Assembly: GCA_000151295.1 (NCBI GenBank)
Contig: GG745358.1
Coordinates: 596,844 to 660,843, forward strand
From: Allomyces macrogynus ATCC 38327
Taxonomy: Eukaryota > Blastocladiomycota > Blastocladiomycetes > Blastocladiales > Blastocladiaceae
DNA length: 64,000 nucleotides
Direction of reading: 5' to 3'
Numbering within the stretch: the first letter of the stretch is position 1; every line of letters starts with the position of its first letter. The translations under genes were made by a program, and so were the position numbers. This document shows, piece by piece, positions 46,500 to 60,002 of the stretch. The notes beneath the pieces are model-generated. The model searched no databases and was not told the DNA's origin. It saw only the letters and a list, made by a program, of their open reading frames with translations.

Positions 46500-49400
46500 A
46501 TGGCGGCCCCGACCACATCGAGCGTGCAGGCCATGGTGCGCGTGCGCCCGCTCAACTCGCGCGAGATCCGCGGCAATGCCGCCGAGTGCCTGACGCTGCT
46601 CGAGCACGACAACCAAATCGTGATCGGGTCCGACCGGTCGTTCACGTTCGACCGCGTGTTCCCTGCCGAAGCCCCGCAGCGATGCCTCTACGACGAGGCG
46701 ATCGCACCGCTCACGGCCAAGTTTCTCGAGGGGTTCAATGTCACTATTTTGGCCTATGGTCAGGTGCGTTTTGTCCTCCTCTGTTGATGGTTGTTGATGG
46801 TGGGGCCGGGTCCCGCCGCGCTTGCGTGTGCTGTGAGTGTTGACGCTGCACGCTGCTGGGTCGATGCTCTGCTGGTGGTGGTGCTGGTGGTGGTGCGCTT
46901 TGGAGGCTTCGCGAAGTGTTGGTCGATTGCCGCTTGCGCAACCACGCGCGAATTTCGGCGAACCACGTCCATGATCCATGGGCATGCTTTGGGCGTCGTG
47001 GTTGGCATGAGCGATGAGTGGGACTGGGGCCAGTCCCCGCTTGCCGCGTGCACGGTGGGCACGGTGCACCCATGCGTGCGTTGGCATCACCTTCGTTCCT
47101 TTTGCCGCGACGCGTGTTGTGCCGCTACCGCTTGCCACGTCGCACGACCAACTGAACGAACCCAGCTTGCCGGTCCGGCGCACCAGCCTTCTGTCCGCTC
47201 GCCCCCCACCGTCCGCTCGGACCCCCACCGACCGTGCCGCCGACCCCAGCCCGCGGTCGAAGAAGGGGGAGATCGCGGTCGCGAAATTGTGCATTATCGT
47301 GCCGCGCGAGCTGAACTGACTTTGCCGCCCTTCTCCGCGGTCCCCCTATTCCATTTCTAGACCGGGTCTGGCAAGACCTACTCGATGGGCACGGCGCTCG
47401 ACGGCAATGTGAACACGGAGCACCAAGGCATTGTCCCGCGTGCGATTCGCGCCATGTACGCGCAATTACCGCGGCTCTACCCGGCGCCCGCCGCGTATAC
47501 CGTGACCGTCTCGTTTCTCGAACTCTACAATGAAGAAGTCGTCGACTTGTTGGCGCCACCGGCACACCGCGACGCGAACCCACTACCGTTCTCGGCCGGG
47601 TCCGGGCGGTCCGTACGCAGCGAGTCGGTGCGCATTCGCGAGGACGAAAATGGCAACATTGTCTGGATGGGCGTCAAGGAGGAGGAGTGCGCGACGCCGG
47701 ATGAGGTCTTGACGTACGTGGACTTGATTGCGCACGCTCGATGTGCTCTGGGTTCGACTGACCCCACCTTGACCGATGCATCCAGGTTCCTCGCCAAGGG
47801 GTCGATGAACCGCACCGTCGGGTCGACCGACATGAACATGGTCTCGTCGCGGTCGCACGCCATCTTCTCCGTGACATTACGCCTGACGCGCGTCGGCTCC
47901 GACGGGCTCACCGAACGCATCGCGTGCAAGTTCCATTTCGTCGACCTTGCTGGATCCGAACGGCTCAAGAAGACGCACGCTGCCGGCGCGCGCGCGAAAG
48001 AGGGCATTTCCATCAACGCCGGCCTGCTCGCGCTCGGTAACGTCATTTCGGCGCTCGGCGACGAAGCGCGACTCGAAAAGGGCGTCGGCCACGTGCCCTA
48101 CCGCGACTCGAAATTGACGCGCCTACTGCAGGACTCGTTGGGCGGCAACGCACAGACGCTGATGCTCGCGTGTGTCTCTCCCGCCGACTCGAATTTCCAG
48201 GAGACGTTGAATACGCTCAAGTATGCGAATCGCGCGCGGAATATTAAGAACAAGGTCGCGATCAATGCACAGGCGGCGGCGGTGAGTCCCGTGGAAGTGC
48301 AGCAGTTGCGGTCGCAGATTGCGAGGTTGAAGATGGAGTTGTCGACCGTGCGCGAACAGTATGGGCTGTACGGCGCTGGGAATGCGACGCCCGCGCCGCC
48401 ACCGTCATCGTCGGCGCCGTCGTCTGTGGCCGATAGCGCGTTGCGCGAGAAGTTGGCGGCGATGGAGTCGAACAAGACGCAGCTCGAATTGCGCGTGCGG
48501 CAATTGCAAAAGCGGATTCGTGGGCTCGAAAAGGACTTGGTGCGCGTGCAGGCCGAGCGTGACTCGGTGCGGTTCGAGCAGCTCGAGCGCGAGCAGGGCG
48601 CGCGGCGTGCGAGTTGGACCGGGTCGGCCGATGGAAAGCTGGCGTCGCCGACAACGTCGACGGCCGTCCCGACGAATCCATTGGTCCTCGAGTACTTGAC
48701 CAAGATCACGCACTTGTCGCACGAATTACACGAGCGCGAGCTCGAGCTCGCGACGCTCAAGCACCAGGCGGCTGAAGTGTCGTCGGCCATGGCTGCCGCT
48801 GACGCCGAAGTCGGCGGGATTCGCAAGTCGTTCCGGTTCGTAATGCCCGGATCGAGCAGTAACGATGCCGACGACGAGCATGATTCCGACGCGGACGACA
48901 GTGATGTCGACGAGGACGAGGACGCCGACTTGCACCCGGTGCTTGGCGGGATCGAGAATATCATGGACGTGACGCTTGAGTCGGCGCGGAGTGAGGCACG
49001 GCGCAGTATGGCCGAGTTTCACGCGAGTATCGCGCAGGACGCGGCGGATACATGGGGTGACGGGCCGGTCCTTGACGCCGGGCTGTTCCCGACGCTCGAT
49101 GACTTGCATGGGGATGATGGCCCGGAGCCGCACTTGTTCCCGGACCCGCACGACCCGGACCGCGACCATGACGGCGACGATGACGATGCCGCAAGCGTGC
49201 TCGACCAGCCGGTCGTCCTGCACGCGCTCGACGTGCCGACTTGGGCCAAGACGCCCGGCCAGGGCATTGGCGCACAGTCGCTTGTGGACGGACTTGGTCC
49301 GCGTCCCGCGACCGCGGCGCCCATTCTCGGCGGCGTTGGCGGCGGTAGCGGTGGGAGCGGCGGTCTCGGCGGCGGTAACACCATTCCTGCCGGCACCGGG

Positions 49401-52118
49401 TCCGGCAGCGACGAAGGCAGCGTCGCCGCAGCCGTGCAGCCGACCAAGACGCTTTACGCCGCCCTGCACCGGATCCAGGCCGACATTGCGATGCGCGAGG
49501 ACTTGGTCGCACAGCTCGAAGAGGCGCAGCACGACCAGGCCGTGATCAAGGCCGAGTACGAGGCGAAACTGCGTGCCGTGCAGGCGCAACTCGCGGCCGT
49601 CGAGGCCGAGCGCGACGCGGCGCTTGCCAAAGTGGCCGCGACGGAGCGTGACAAGGAACGCGAAGTGAAACTCAAGTTCCAGGCGCGGATCGATTCGCTG
49701 CAGGCCGAAGTTGCCACCCTCAAGCGCACACACCTCGAGGCGATGCGCGTCGTGAACCAGTCGCGGCACGCCGAGACGATCATTCGCGATTTGCGCGCGA
49801 GTGTCGCCGCGCTGAAAGCCGAGAAGCAGCGGCTATTGCGCAAGATGCGCGAGGACGCGGACCGTGCCCGGTCGCATGCGCAAGGGACCGATCGCGAGTT
49901 GCAGAAGTTGCGCCGCAAGGAGCGCGTCGCCACGGAGACGGCCAAGAAGTGGGAGCGTAACTTTGAGCTGCAAAAGACGCTGCTCAAGCGGCGATCCGAG
50001 GAGGCCGTCACCGCGCAGCAAAAAGTCAAGACGCTCGAGGCCAAGCTCAAGCGCGCGATGCGCGCGTCGACCGGTTCCATGGCCAACGCGCCGATGCGCG
50101 GTGGGCCCGTCTGGCACCCGCCTGTCGGTGGGGTCGGCAAGCGCGCGCCGTCGAGCATGGGCAGTGTGGCCATGCACATGCGGCGCATGTCAATTGCGTC
50201 TACCGTCTCGTCGCTCAACGACATTGACGAGGCCGTGCTCGAGGCGCACCGCGAGCAGCTGCGCCGTGATATGGAGGCCGTGATTGTTGACAAGCAGCGG
50301 CACCATTCGCTGCGGGCGCTGCACAACAAGCGCAACAAGCTCATGGGCGAGCGCGCGGAACTGTGTGCGGAGCGCGACCGGATTGTCGAAATGGAGGCTG
50401 AGCAGCACGGCACGCGGCCCGATTACACCAAGCCGCAGTACATGGATGATCGCATCGAGTTGATTGATGCCGAGCTCGCGTATCTCGAGGAGCGCATCAA
50501 GTGCACGCAGGACGAGATCACGCAAGATGATATGGAGGCCGACCAGAACGAGGTGGTGGAAGTCGATAGCAACGGCCGCCGCCGCCGGCCGTCCGATTCG
50601 TCGCCGTACGAGCGGCTGTGCCAGCTCGCTCAGTCGCTGCCGCGGCACGAGACGCTGCCGCTGTTCCAGCAGATCCTCGACGACTTTATCGAGACGCAAG
50701 TGGTTGTGCGCAACCAGTCGATTGAAATGCGCAACCTAGAGGCCCAGAACGCTGAGCTGCGCAAGGACTTGCTCATGATGCGGTCGGCGGCTATGCAGAC
50801 GGCCATCAAGTACGAGACCAAGCTGCAGCTCCAGCAGGCGCAGCAGGTGCAGTCGCAGCCGCAGGTGCCGCAAGACGACGTCGTGCCCATGTCGCCCGCC
50901 GTGTCGCGCAGCATGCACTCGGACCCGGCCGACGACGACGTGGATGCGGTCACCGCGGTCACGGTCCCCGAGGAGGAAGTCGTGATCGATCACGCGACGG
51001 CCGCGGCGGCCACCAAGGCCGCTGTCAACAAGCTCATGGAGTGGAGCGTTTTCCAGAAGCCCATGACGCCAGTGTCGTCGGTCTCGCCCGCCGAGCTCGT
51101 TGCGCGGCGCAGCAGCAAGCGGTCGTCGCGACCCACATCCATGTCGTCGCTGTCGACATCGAGCGCGACACCGTCCGTGTCGCGGCCCGGGTCGCCGCTG
51201 TTGAGCCCCTCGTCGGGCCGTACCTCGTCGGAGATGCAAGTGTCATCGCCGTTGCGCGTCGAAGCGCCCGAGCTCATTGCACGCGCGAGCACGCCCAACT
51301 TGCGCCGTGCCATGACGCCGAGCATGCTTCCGCGGCGCACGTCGACGGGGAGCTTGAATGCAGCGGCAGTTGCGACTGCTACGCGCCGGCCGTCGTCGAA
51401 CAACGTGACAGCCGGTGCACCCACTGTTACGCGCCGCACGTCGAGTTACAGCAGCGTTCATGACCAGGCCACTGGTCTGACGCCTGCCCGTCGCTTGTCG
51501 CAAGGCACCCCACCCGTGTCTCGCACTGCGACTCCTGCACCCGCATCGCCGCGCGACGCTGTCCTCCGGCGGTCGCTCCCGACCCCACAGTCGCCCCTGT
51601 CCCCGCGCGACGTTGGCCCCGCCGTGGCCCGTCGCACGAGTTCCGGCTCGTTGAGCAGTCCCGGCACGCCACGTCGGTCGCGCCCCGTCTCCATGTCGTC
51701 GCTCCCGTCCCCAACCGTGCAGGCTCCCGGCGTTTTCGAGCGCCTGGCCACAACTCCGACGGCCGCATCGCAGGCCAAGTTTGCTCCGGCGCCACCAGTC
51801 GACGCATGGGTCTCTGCGAACCGCCCAACAACGCCGCTCGGTGTGCGCCGCGGATCCGGTCGTGCACTGACCCCCATCATCACGTCGCGCCCGGAAACGC
51901 CCGTGGCCATGGGCATGGACGACGAGGTCGACATGCACGTGTTGCCGCCGCGCCGGTCGCCGACACCGCAGGCGCGCGCCGCACCGAGGCCCCATGTCCC
52001 GACCCCGCCGCGGTCGCGCGCCGGGTCCATCTCGCCGATGCCCATGCCCGAGGCGGCCGCGGGCGTGCCGACGCCCTATTTCCCCGGCCAGGCATTGGGC
52101 GAGTCCGGGTTGTGGTGA
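46500..52118 (+). CDS. Kinesin-4-like motor protein
   Basis: Exons 46500-46763 and 47361-52118 join through a 597-nt GT-AG intron (GTGCGT...TTCTAG), giving 1,673 residues. The motor is N-terminal: MVRVRPLN, the P-loop GQ|TGSGKT (residues 87-94, split by the intron), switch I NMVSSRSH (247-254), switch II DLAGSE (from 283), and VPYRDSKLTRLLQDSLGGNA. The block ACVSPADSNFQETLNTLKYA followed by NRARNIKNK is characteristic of the kinesin-4 (KIF4/KIF21) group. A neck and several coiled-coil segments follow (about residues 370-470, 650-800 and 880-1080), with acidic and Gly-rich spacers between. The last 400 residues are Ser/Thr/Pro/Arg-rich with many RRTS-like sites, probably phosphorylated. Kinesin-4 motors move to microtubule plus ends and control length, in the spindle midzone or in cilia; which applies here is not shown. 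Confidence 0.93.
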
Positions 52119-53207
52119 CTACCAGCCGCGACTCGACGGTGGAGAGTGGAAACAAGAGGCAAGACGGATCGAAAATGGCGCCAGACTGGGCGGGAAGTGG
52201 CGCGAAGATGTTCCGCCGAGCATTATGGGGCGGCGGCGGCGGCAGCAGTGGCAGCGGTCATGTTTCGCCACGTTAGTGTTGCAAGATCATGGGCCGCGTC
52301 GACGACCCACCACCCCAGCACCGTGTCGCCGTCGTGCACGCGCGCATGGCACGGTGCACACACGACCGTCATGAACGGCGCCGTTTCGTGGGCCCCGCCG
52401 CGCGCCGCTTGCGCCGGCAGGACCCGGCGCCGCCGATCCATTTTCTTGCATTGCCGCTGCGTTATTGTTGACACGACCTCATATTTTTTCTTGGATGCCA
52501 AAAGACGAAATGTACCAGCAGAAACACGACGAATGAAAATTGCCCCGCGTGGGCCTTTTGCATCTTCCGCCGGATCCTTGTTGCTCGGCATGGCATATGC
52601 CTGGCACTGGCGAACGAAGCGAAGGAGCCGGGCGCTCTCGGCCTCGTCCACACCGTAAAACCGTGGTTCTCGGCGTCACATTCGTCTCCCCCCAAAGGTT
52701 CGGCGGGGCGACGACTGCCGCCAAGAGAGTCAGAACATGCACGCGCCAGCGTAACGTTGCGTGCTTTGGGGCGCGCCCAGCGTCAAACGCCAAAACGCCA
52801 ACCCATAAATCGACGCGACGGTGTTTCGTCTTGGAGTTCGTCTGTAAATTTTTGATAAGCGTGCGCGCCGCCCCTCATCATCGCGATTTTCTGTGACCGG
52901 GGCTCACTAAATACGAGCTGGCCCAGCGTTTTGGGTCACTGCAGCATCGGCCCCCATCCATCCGCGCCTTGCATACCGCGGCAGTCCCAGCAGCATCATC
53001 CATCGACCCCGCGGCGACTGGCAACCAACAAGAACAACAGCACCCCCCAAGTCAGGGGCCGACAAGAACAGCCGCCGCGCGTGTGCCGAGATGGCGTGTG
53101 CACCATCGTCAGCGTCGACAGACCATCACGCAGCACCGGACCGAGGCGCGAGCCGCACTTCCAAGCCGCAGAACGAACCACTGCAAGGGCTTCACCGTCG
53201 CCACACC
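52119..53207. other. Intergenic region between kinesin and transcription factor
   Basis: About 1.1 kb with no recognised gene. Minus-strand frames at 52223-52651 and plus-strand frames are short and unsupported. A C/A-rich leader (52940-53200) precedes the transcription factor start. Confidence 0.5.
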
Positions 53208-56200
53208 ATGGACCGCGGCCGACGACGACCTGCTGCAAGACGCGCGCCATCTTCGTCCGACGACGATGACGAGATGCATGCGCCGCAACCCGCCATGCCC
53301 AACGCCGACGACCTCCTCGGCCACCCGCCGCACGTTCGCGGGATGACGGCCATTGACGGCGCCGACGGCACCGACGACGGCCTTGGCGACCGACGCTTCC
53401 GTGTCGCGCAGGTACGGTTAATGGTTGTTTGCCGGGCTTGCAACATCGCAGCCGCAGCGTGACGCTTGCATTGCATGCTTGCTGTTGCGCGCGCGTGTGG
53501 CCCTGAACAGAGGGTGGGTGGCGCTCAAGTGTTGGGACGAGTACGACCGACTGCCCGGCCACATGGGTGTATAAGCGAGCGACCACTCGACCGCGACAAC
53601 TTCGAAGACCACCTACCCACGCGCGCGGCCACACCTTGACCATCGGATCCCCAACAAGTGTCATGCCCGATGGCGGCATCAACGCATCCGCACCACGACT
53701 GACCACGCTTTTCTCTGGTTGCCCATGCGCCATCTCGGTTCCATCGCGTCCCTGTCCTGCCCGCCCACTAGGCCTGCGAGATCTGCCGGTACGCTGCCCC
53801 TGTGCGCGCGCTTGTGCTGCCAATCTCGGCCCGACCGTTGCCTTTTCGGGTGGACAAGTTGCGGGTCAACTCAAGCAAACCAAACTGATCATCGGTTGAT
53901 GCTTTGTGACGTCTTTGTAGCCGCCGCAAGGTCAAGTGCGATGGCGGCCACCCGTGTCACCACTGCGTCGCCAACCACGTCCGGTGCAACTACTTGCCGC
54001 CGCAAAAGCGCGGGCCCAAGTCCAAGTCCAAGTCGCGCGGGCCCGAAACCTACGCCCGCGCACCTGCGACGGGCTCGTCGTCGTCGACAACACCGCAGCA
54101 GCCGAGTCGCGCCGTGTCGCCCGCGCCCAAACCAGGCGATGGGCCGTACGTGTCGTTCGAGCCGACGGGAACCACTGCTCACGGCGGAGACGGTCTGTTC
54201 TTGGGGTTCGATGTGTCCGCGTCGGATCTCAACGGGTGGATGCACGGCGGTCCCGGTACAGTTGCTGCTGGTGATCCATTCGCACTTCCGCCCGAACCGC
54301 TCTCGGTCATTGACGCAACGATTGCCGCGTGGAATCCGGCCCCTTCGAGCATCTCAAGCGGGTCGCCATTTCCCACGCTTGTCGGTCTGTCTGGCAGTTC
54401 GTCGCCGCGCGGATTCCCGGGCCTCATGCATGCCTCGGCGCACGTGGGACCGACGTTCGTGTTCACGGCGCCGGGAACGAAACCGTTTGGCACTGCACTC
54501 AACGCCGGGTCGCTCGGGAACACGCCGTCGCCGCGGCAGATGCCACCGCCGATGTCGCCCATGGCAGTCCCGGCAATGGTCATGGAATCGGCGAAGCGGG
54601 CTCGTACGTCACCTTTCCAGGTCGCGCAGAACGCACCCATTGTCTTTTCCAACCCGCAGCTCGGTTCCGTGCACCCGTCCATGACGATGTCGCATCAACC
54701 GCCGGCGCCGATGCAGCAATCGTTTCCACAACAACAGCAGCAACCGCAACCGCCGCAACATTTGCAACAACCGCAGCAACCGCAGCAACTGCAGTATCAG
54801 CAGCAGCAGCAACCTCAACATCCAGCGTCCTCGGCACCAACACCTGTCGTGCAAGCAGTGGCACTCTCGTCGCCTGCACCGCTCGTGTCGGCTTTGAAGC
54901 GCCCGCAGCTGACGCCGGCCGAAGTCGAGGACTTGTCCACCTCGCTGTCGCTCATGATTACACTCGACACGTCGGGGCAGTTTGGGTCCTACCAAAAGTT
55001 TGGCGAGTCAAACGGACTGCACCATTTGCGTCGTCTTTCGCACCGGTACGCGACGGCTGAGGTGCCTGTCGATCACGATGGATGGAGTCGCCACGCTGTG
55101 ATAGAAGCTGCCGTCTTGTCGTTTCCCGACCGGATCCGCACTCAGCCGTTCGTCATGTTTTACTACTCCGAGCTGCACGCGTTCTTCCCGTTCCTGGCGC
55201 AGCCGGACCTCGACACGCACCTGAACGTGCTCGCGACGCACAAGGCGCGCATCTTGGCCGAGCGCAGTGGGTCGTCTCCGACCACCGCGCTGCACCCGCC
55301 TGTCGTACCGGCACTCATGGTCTCGTACGGGTGGCTCGGGTACACACTCGCGTCGCTCGAGCGTCGGCACCAGCAGACGCCACTTACCTGCACGGACCCG
55401 GACTGGTTCCCGCTCAGCCGCGTGATCAACGTGCGCGCCAAGCGGCTGTTGACAGAGATGCTAATGTACAGCGCGCCGTGCATCGAGGCTGCACAGGCCG
55501 GGCTATTTCTGCAGTTGAGCGACTCGCCGAACCCGTCGGGCAACACGTGGCAATTGTCGGGGATCACCATGCGCATCGTGACGCAGCTCGGGCTCCACCA
55601 GGATTCGAAAACGATTCGCGGCGCTTTGCCCGTGTGGGCCACGGCGTTTGCGCTGGAACGGCTCTCGGCCTGTTCGCGCGGTCGACCCTTGTCCGTGTCC
55701 GACGACGACTGCCAAATCGACTATGCCGCGCTCGATGCCGAATTTGCGCAGGACACGGCAAGCGCCGCGGCCGCGTTCCCATGGTTTGTGCGATTGGCCG
55801 AGATTATCGGCAAGGTCGCGCACACCGTCAACAACCTGCACGGACGCAAGCGGTTGCACCACACGTTGCCGGAACTGCACGCGCTGCTGCTCGGGTTCCA
55901 GCGCGAATTGCCCGAGCATCTCGCCTACTCATTTGCGCCGAACACTGGCCCGCCACCGTCGCTCCCGTGTGCACAGCTCGGCGTCTTCTTTTTCCTCACG
56001 GTCTTGATCCTCTACCGCCCGCTGCTCACGTGCAAGCTACTTCAACGCACGGACCCGGTCACGGGCCGAGTCGTGGCCGCGAGCCCGCTCCTCGCGCAGT
56101 ACTTGCAGATTCTCGAAACGTGTGCGACATCGCTCGTCGCGATTCTCGATCGGCACCGCGATCAGCTTGGGTCGTTTGTGTTCCCGAACGCGCAGCACTT

Positions 56201-57245
56201 TGAGACCGTGTTCACGGTCTGCGCGCTCGTGCTCGAGCACGACGCGGACCAGACGCGCGCGCGCACGGCCATGGCCGCACTGCTCCAGTCGTGCGACACG
56301 GTACTTGCTGCTCTCTCGCGATATGTGCCGATGCAGGCGCTGCGGCACCGTGCTGTCGGTGTTGAACTCATGCAATTTGTTCTTGGACCCGTCAACGCGG
56401 CACGTGCGAGTTTGCCCAATGTGCGCGTGCTCGATTCGGCCATGCAGCATGTTGCCACAAGCCTGGTCGCGGCTGACCGCGCGGCGATGTCGGCGATGCG
56501 CGATGGGGATGCGGAAGCGGCTGCGGTCGAACGGGGTCTGGATCGGCTCGGCACCTGGTGGCCGCCGGCGGCCGTCGCACCGCCGCCACCAGCGCCGTCG
56601 GTCAGTGCCGCCGCGCAGCATCCGCTCGCGCCACTCGTGCCTGCTGGTGACCAAGGATCGCACATGGCGTGGGGCGCGCCGACGTCGGCACTCTGCCTCA
56701 CTCCCGGATTCGCGGGCGGCTGCGTCGCCCATGCGGTTCCGTTTGGGACGAACGTCGTGTACGCGGCACCACCCCCACCGCCTGCACCACCCGCATCCAT
56801 GCACGCGTACCCGCCTCCCCGACCGACCATGGCCCCGCCGCCACCACCACCGCCGCACACTCACCAAGCACCACCGCCACCCCCGACCCCTCAACCCCGC
56901 GCGCCCGGTGTTGGGCTGTTCGACCCGACCTTACTAGTCGACGCCGTTGCGCCGGCCCCACCACCACCGGCACCGCAATACGCGCCGTCGACCACGACGA
57001 CGTACTCGGTGCTCGGTACGGCTGTGGGTCTTGCGCCCGCAGGTGCCGTCGTGCTCCCAACGATCCCGGCGGAACTCGCGTCGCACGATGTACGCCGGCT
57101 GTTTGCGCCGGACTTGGACGAGGCGCGTTCGTCGCCCGCGCGGCCGGCGATGGCTGGGCCGAGTGGTGGGTCGCTGGCAGCGGCGATTGGGTTGCCGACG
57201 ACCGAGGCTGCTGGTGCGGCGGGCGAGGTCGCACCAGCACCGTGA
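53208..57245 (+). CDS. Zn(II)2Cys6 fungal transcription factor with Fungal_trans domain
   Basis: Exons 53208-53411, 53772-53788 (a 17-nt microexon) and 53921-57245; the sum is divisible by three and gives 1,181 residues. Intron 1 is 360 nt and intron 2 is 132 nt, both GT-AG. The DNA-binding domain is assembled across them: ACEIC from the microexon, then RRRKVKCDGGHPCHHCVANH and VRCNY, the six-cysteine binuclear cluster, followed by a basic linker KRGPKSKSKSRG. A Gln-rich activation-like region follows (about nt 54700-54830). The Fungal_trans regulatory domain spans about nt 55080-56300 (FVMFYYSELHAFFPFLAQPD, GNTWQLSGITMRIVTQLGLH, ALERLSACSRGRPLSVSDDD). The C-terminus is Pro-rich. Such proteins are nuclear regulators of metabolism or drug response; the target is unknown. 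The short N-terminal exon is acidic and Arg-rich. Confidence 0.92.
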
Positions 57246-58869
57246 GATAAAAGGGGGAAATGGGAGGGTGGGGGATGGGAGAGAAGTGGGGCTGAGGGGA
57301 AACCGTTTGTAAGTATTCGGAATTTGATTTGGTTAAAAGTCGGGTCGAATAATATGTGCCGATTCATGGTTTGCAACCCAGCTCATAGATATTTCTGCGG
57401 GACAGCAGCTTTTCACAGGTGGCGCGGAAAGAAAGAAAGAGATTACTTGTGCGTTTGCGATTGAGTGCAGCAATGTCTTGCACTTTTCTGCTGGAGCCGA
57501 CGCCATATAATGCACCCATGACCCACCCACTCCCAACCCTTCCTCTGTTCGCAAACATGCCGCCTATGGGCTGCGATCTCACAAGCAACCGACAAAAGGG
57601 GGGCAAAATGATATTGTCGAGGGTAAAAAGTACGTCAGCATACTGGGCAAGCTGGTCACAAGTAGTTCCTGCTATCTCTATCCTTTCTGCGGGGCGCTGT
57701 GATTAAGCTTGAACGGGACGGGGTATGGGCCAAGCTGCGCAGTAGCGAGTGCGGACCAGAGGTGTTCTTGCAGCTTGCCACAGCAAGTCAAGGCCTTCCT
57801 GCACTTAAGTCGTTCTTGCTGCCTGATTCATTAGAACGTGCAAGCGTCACAAATGGCCTGCTCCCTCTTAGCCCATGTCCGAACCTGACGACAATGAGCG
57901 CAACACCGGAAACAATTACCGTTCTCGCATCTTGCCCCGTTGCGCCACGACTTGCTGCAGTTGTTGTCCTACATTGAGGATTCAAGCTCCAACGGCTGTC
58001 TTCAATGCCCTGGCCATCGATTCAATCTGACATTCGACAATTTTCTGACATTCACTGTTCTTCACATCATGATTTCCGGAGCCATGTTTGAAACACTGGT
58101 CAATCTCATGACCTTGAAGCTGCAATCCGAGGTCCATTGGGTTGATGGCCGCGCACCACCAGTTCTGGCGAGGGTCATGCTCCTGGCAGCATGGCCCACA
58201 ACGTTTGCGACGTTTTCCGATCACGCCTTTTCCTCGCTCATGCATATTGAGCTTCTCCGCAAGAGTCGAGGACAATCGGACAACCTGCACGCTTTGCCTT
58301 CTATATAGGGAATGACCCTGCAGAGCATCACAGGCTCAGTTGGCCTGCAATTTGTCGAGTTCCTGATGCGCCTACTGCGGCTCAAGAATGCGTCTGTCAC
58401 GCTTTTCAGCATGCACCCTGGCAGCTGACATATGTGCAAGGAAACGCGCTGTGGGCGGTTATCCCATCCATAGGAATCGAAAAGAGCATTGACATCCCGG
58501 ATAAGCCCATTCAGAAGCTTGTTGTCAAGTTGGGCAAGGTCAACAACTTTGAGCGAATGGCCAGGGAGATTACCAATGTCACAAGATGGAGTATCAATTG
58601 TCAGTCATGGACTTTGACGATGGTCAAAGCAGGGCACTTGTGTGAGGGTCATCATGCATGAACCGTTCCCACTGTTCCCAAGAGCGCTGGAGCAGAAGCG
58701 CTGCAGCATGTCATGAACATGGCCCAAGCTCTTGCAGCAGACAGCATCAATGGGTGTGTCCTGGTGACCACTCCACGTTTGGCCTAGTTATTTCTCAGTT
58801 ACCACTGTCATTGTTTGTTGATGCTCAAAAGGAATAGGTGAAAATGGCAAAGAGGGATCACCCGTCTCT

Positions 58870-58887
58870 CCCCCCCCCCCCCCCCCC
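58870..58887. repeat. Poly-C tract of 18 bases
   Basis: A pure C run in the less GC-rich right-hand region. Confidence 0.9.
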
Positions 58888-59804
58888 TTTCAATCATTTC
58901 CTGCTCTTAATGCTTTCCATGATTTCGACAGATGAAAGAGGATCTTCCCAACATACCTCAAACAACAGCACCATAACAACTGCAAGCTAAGCACCACACA
59001 TGAGCAGCATGTCATTTCTAACCGCTCTGTACCAGAGCCAGAGTGTGAGCGAAAAAATAGCCATGAGATACAGGATGTGCGCATTCCTGCCTGACGTGTG
59101 TAAACGACAAGTGCTGGGAGCCAACATTCAAAGGCCAAATTCATTCAATGATTAGATGGTTCCACAGCTCACTCATCATGCCATGCACGACAATCCAGTC
59201 CACCAGTCCCGTGTTCACATATGGGTTCTGCAACTCTGGGATCAGCAAGCAGCATGCAGCTGCCGGATCCCCACTCGCTGACAGCGCCCCCAGCCAATAC
59301 TTGTTCCCTGGGAATGCATTGGCATCCCATGCATAGGTCGCGACCAAGAGACATTTCCCACAGTGCGGTTTGGGAAAGAGAGTCGCCGGGTTATCACACG
59401 ACGTGCGCACTTCCACTTGCATGCTGCAACACATCATGATTGTGGTGGGCAGCATCTGCATTGGGTCGACCCACATCAAGTCAACACAGGTGAGCTGGTC
59501 GCATGTGCACGGTGATGCCTTGACTGCTTCAAGAACCTCATCAATGAAGAGCGCCATCTGTTTGGCGTGGTGCACGGCCCACACGCCGAGTCTGAGACCG
59601 ACCATGCACAGGTAGGTGGGCTGTTGGTACTTGGTACTGTGCAATGCGCACTCGGCCAGGATCAGGTCAAACGTCATGTGCATATGGCAGCAGTACTGCG
59701 CCGCGTCGAGAATGCGCGTATCATTGGGCATGGGGTCCAGGTAGAGCAAAATCAATTCGTGGTTGGTTGCATTGGCACCATAGAACATGGACCACTTGGG
59801 TTTG

Positions 59805-59868
59805 AGCAATGTTCTGATCCATGTCAGATTTGGCTTGTGAGCAAAGCAATGTTCTGATCCACGTCAGA
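59805..59868. repeat. 24-bp direct repeat, 40-bp period
   Basis: AGCAATGTTCTGATCC followed by AYGTCAGA occurs at 59805-59828 and again at 59845-59868 with one mismatch, so a 40-nt segment is partly duplicated. Confidence 0.85.
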
Positions 59869-60002
59869 AGCTGTGACGCCCTGCAACACGTCTCCCTCAG
59901 GTTTAAAGCATGCTTGTACTCCTGATCATGTTGTCAACCAGCTTCTCCTGTAACTGCTGTTTCGCTCGTTCAAAGGACCAGTGCTAATTACAGCGCGACA
60001 AT

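Larger units (their letters stand above)
57246..60002. other. Less GC-rich region with decayed sequences, no intact gene
   Basis: Base composition changes after about 57.3 kb to visibly more A/T. Many stops occur in all frames. The longest frame (59809-59141, minus; MLKPKWSMFYGANATNHELI, HCGKCLLVATYAWDANAFPG) is Cys/Met-rich and ATG-started but unrecognised; it could be a fragment of a mobile element. A C18 run lies at 58870-58887. Confidence 0.45.

Noticed and set aside
48726..49769. 347-residue minus-strand frame
   Set aside because: Antisense shadow of the kinesin coiled-coil region.
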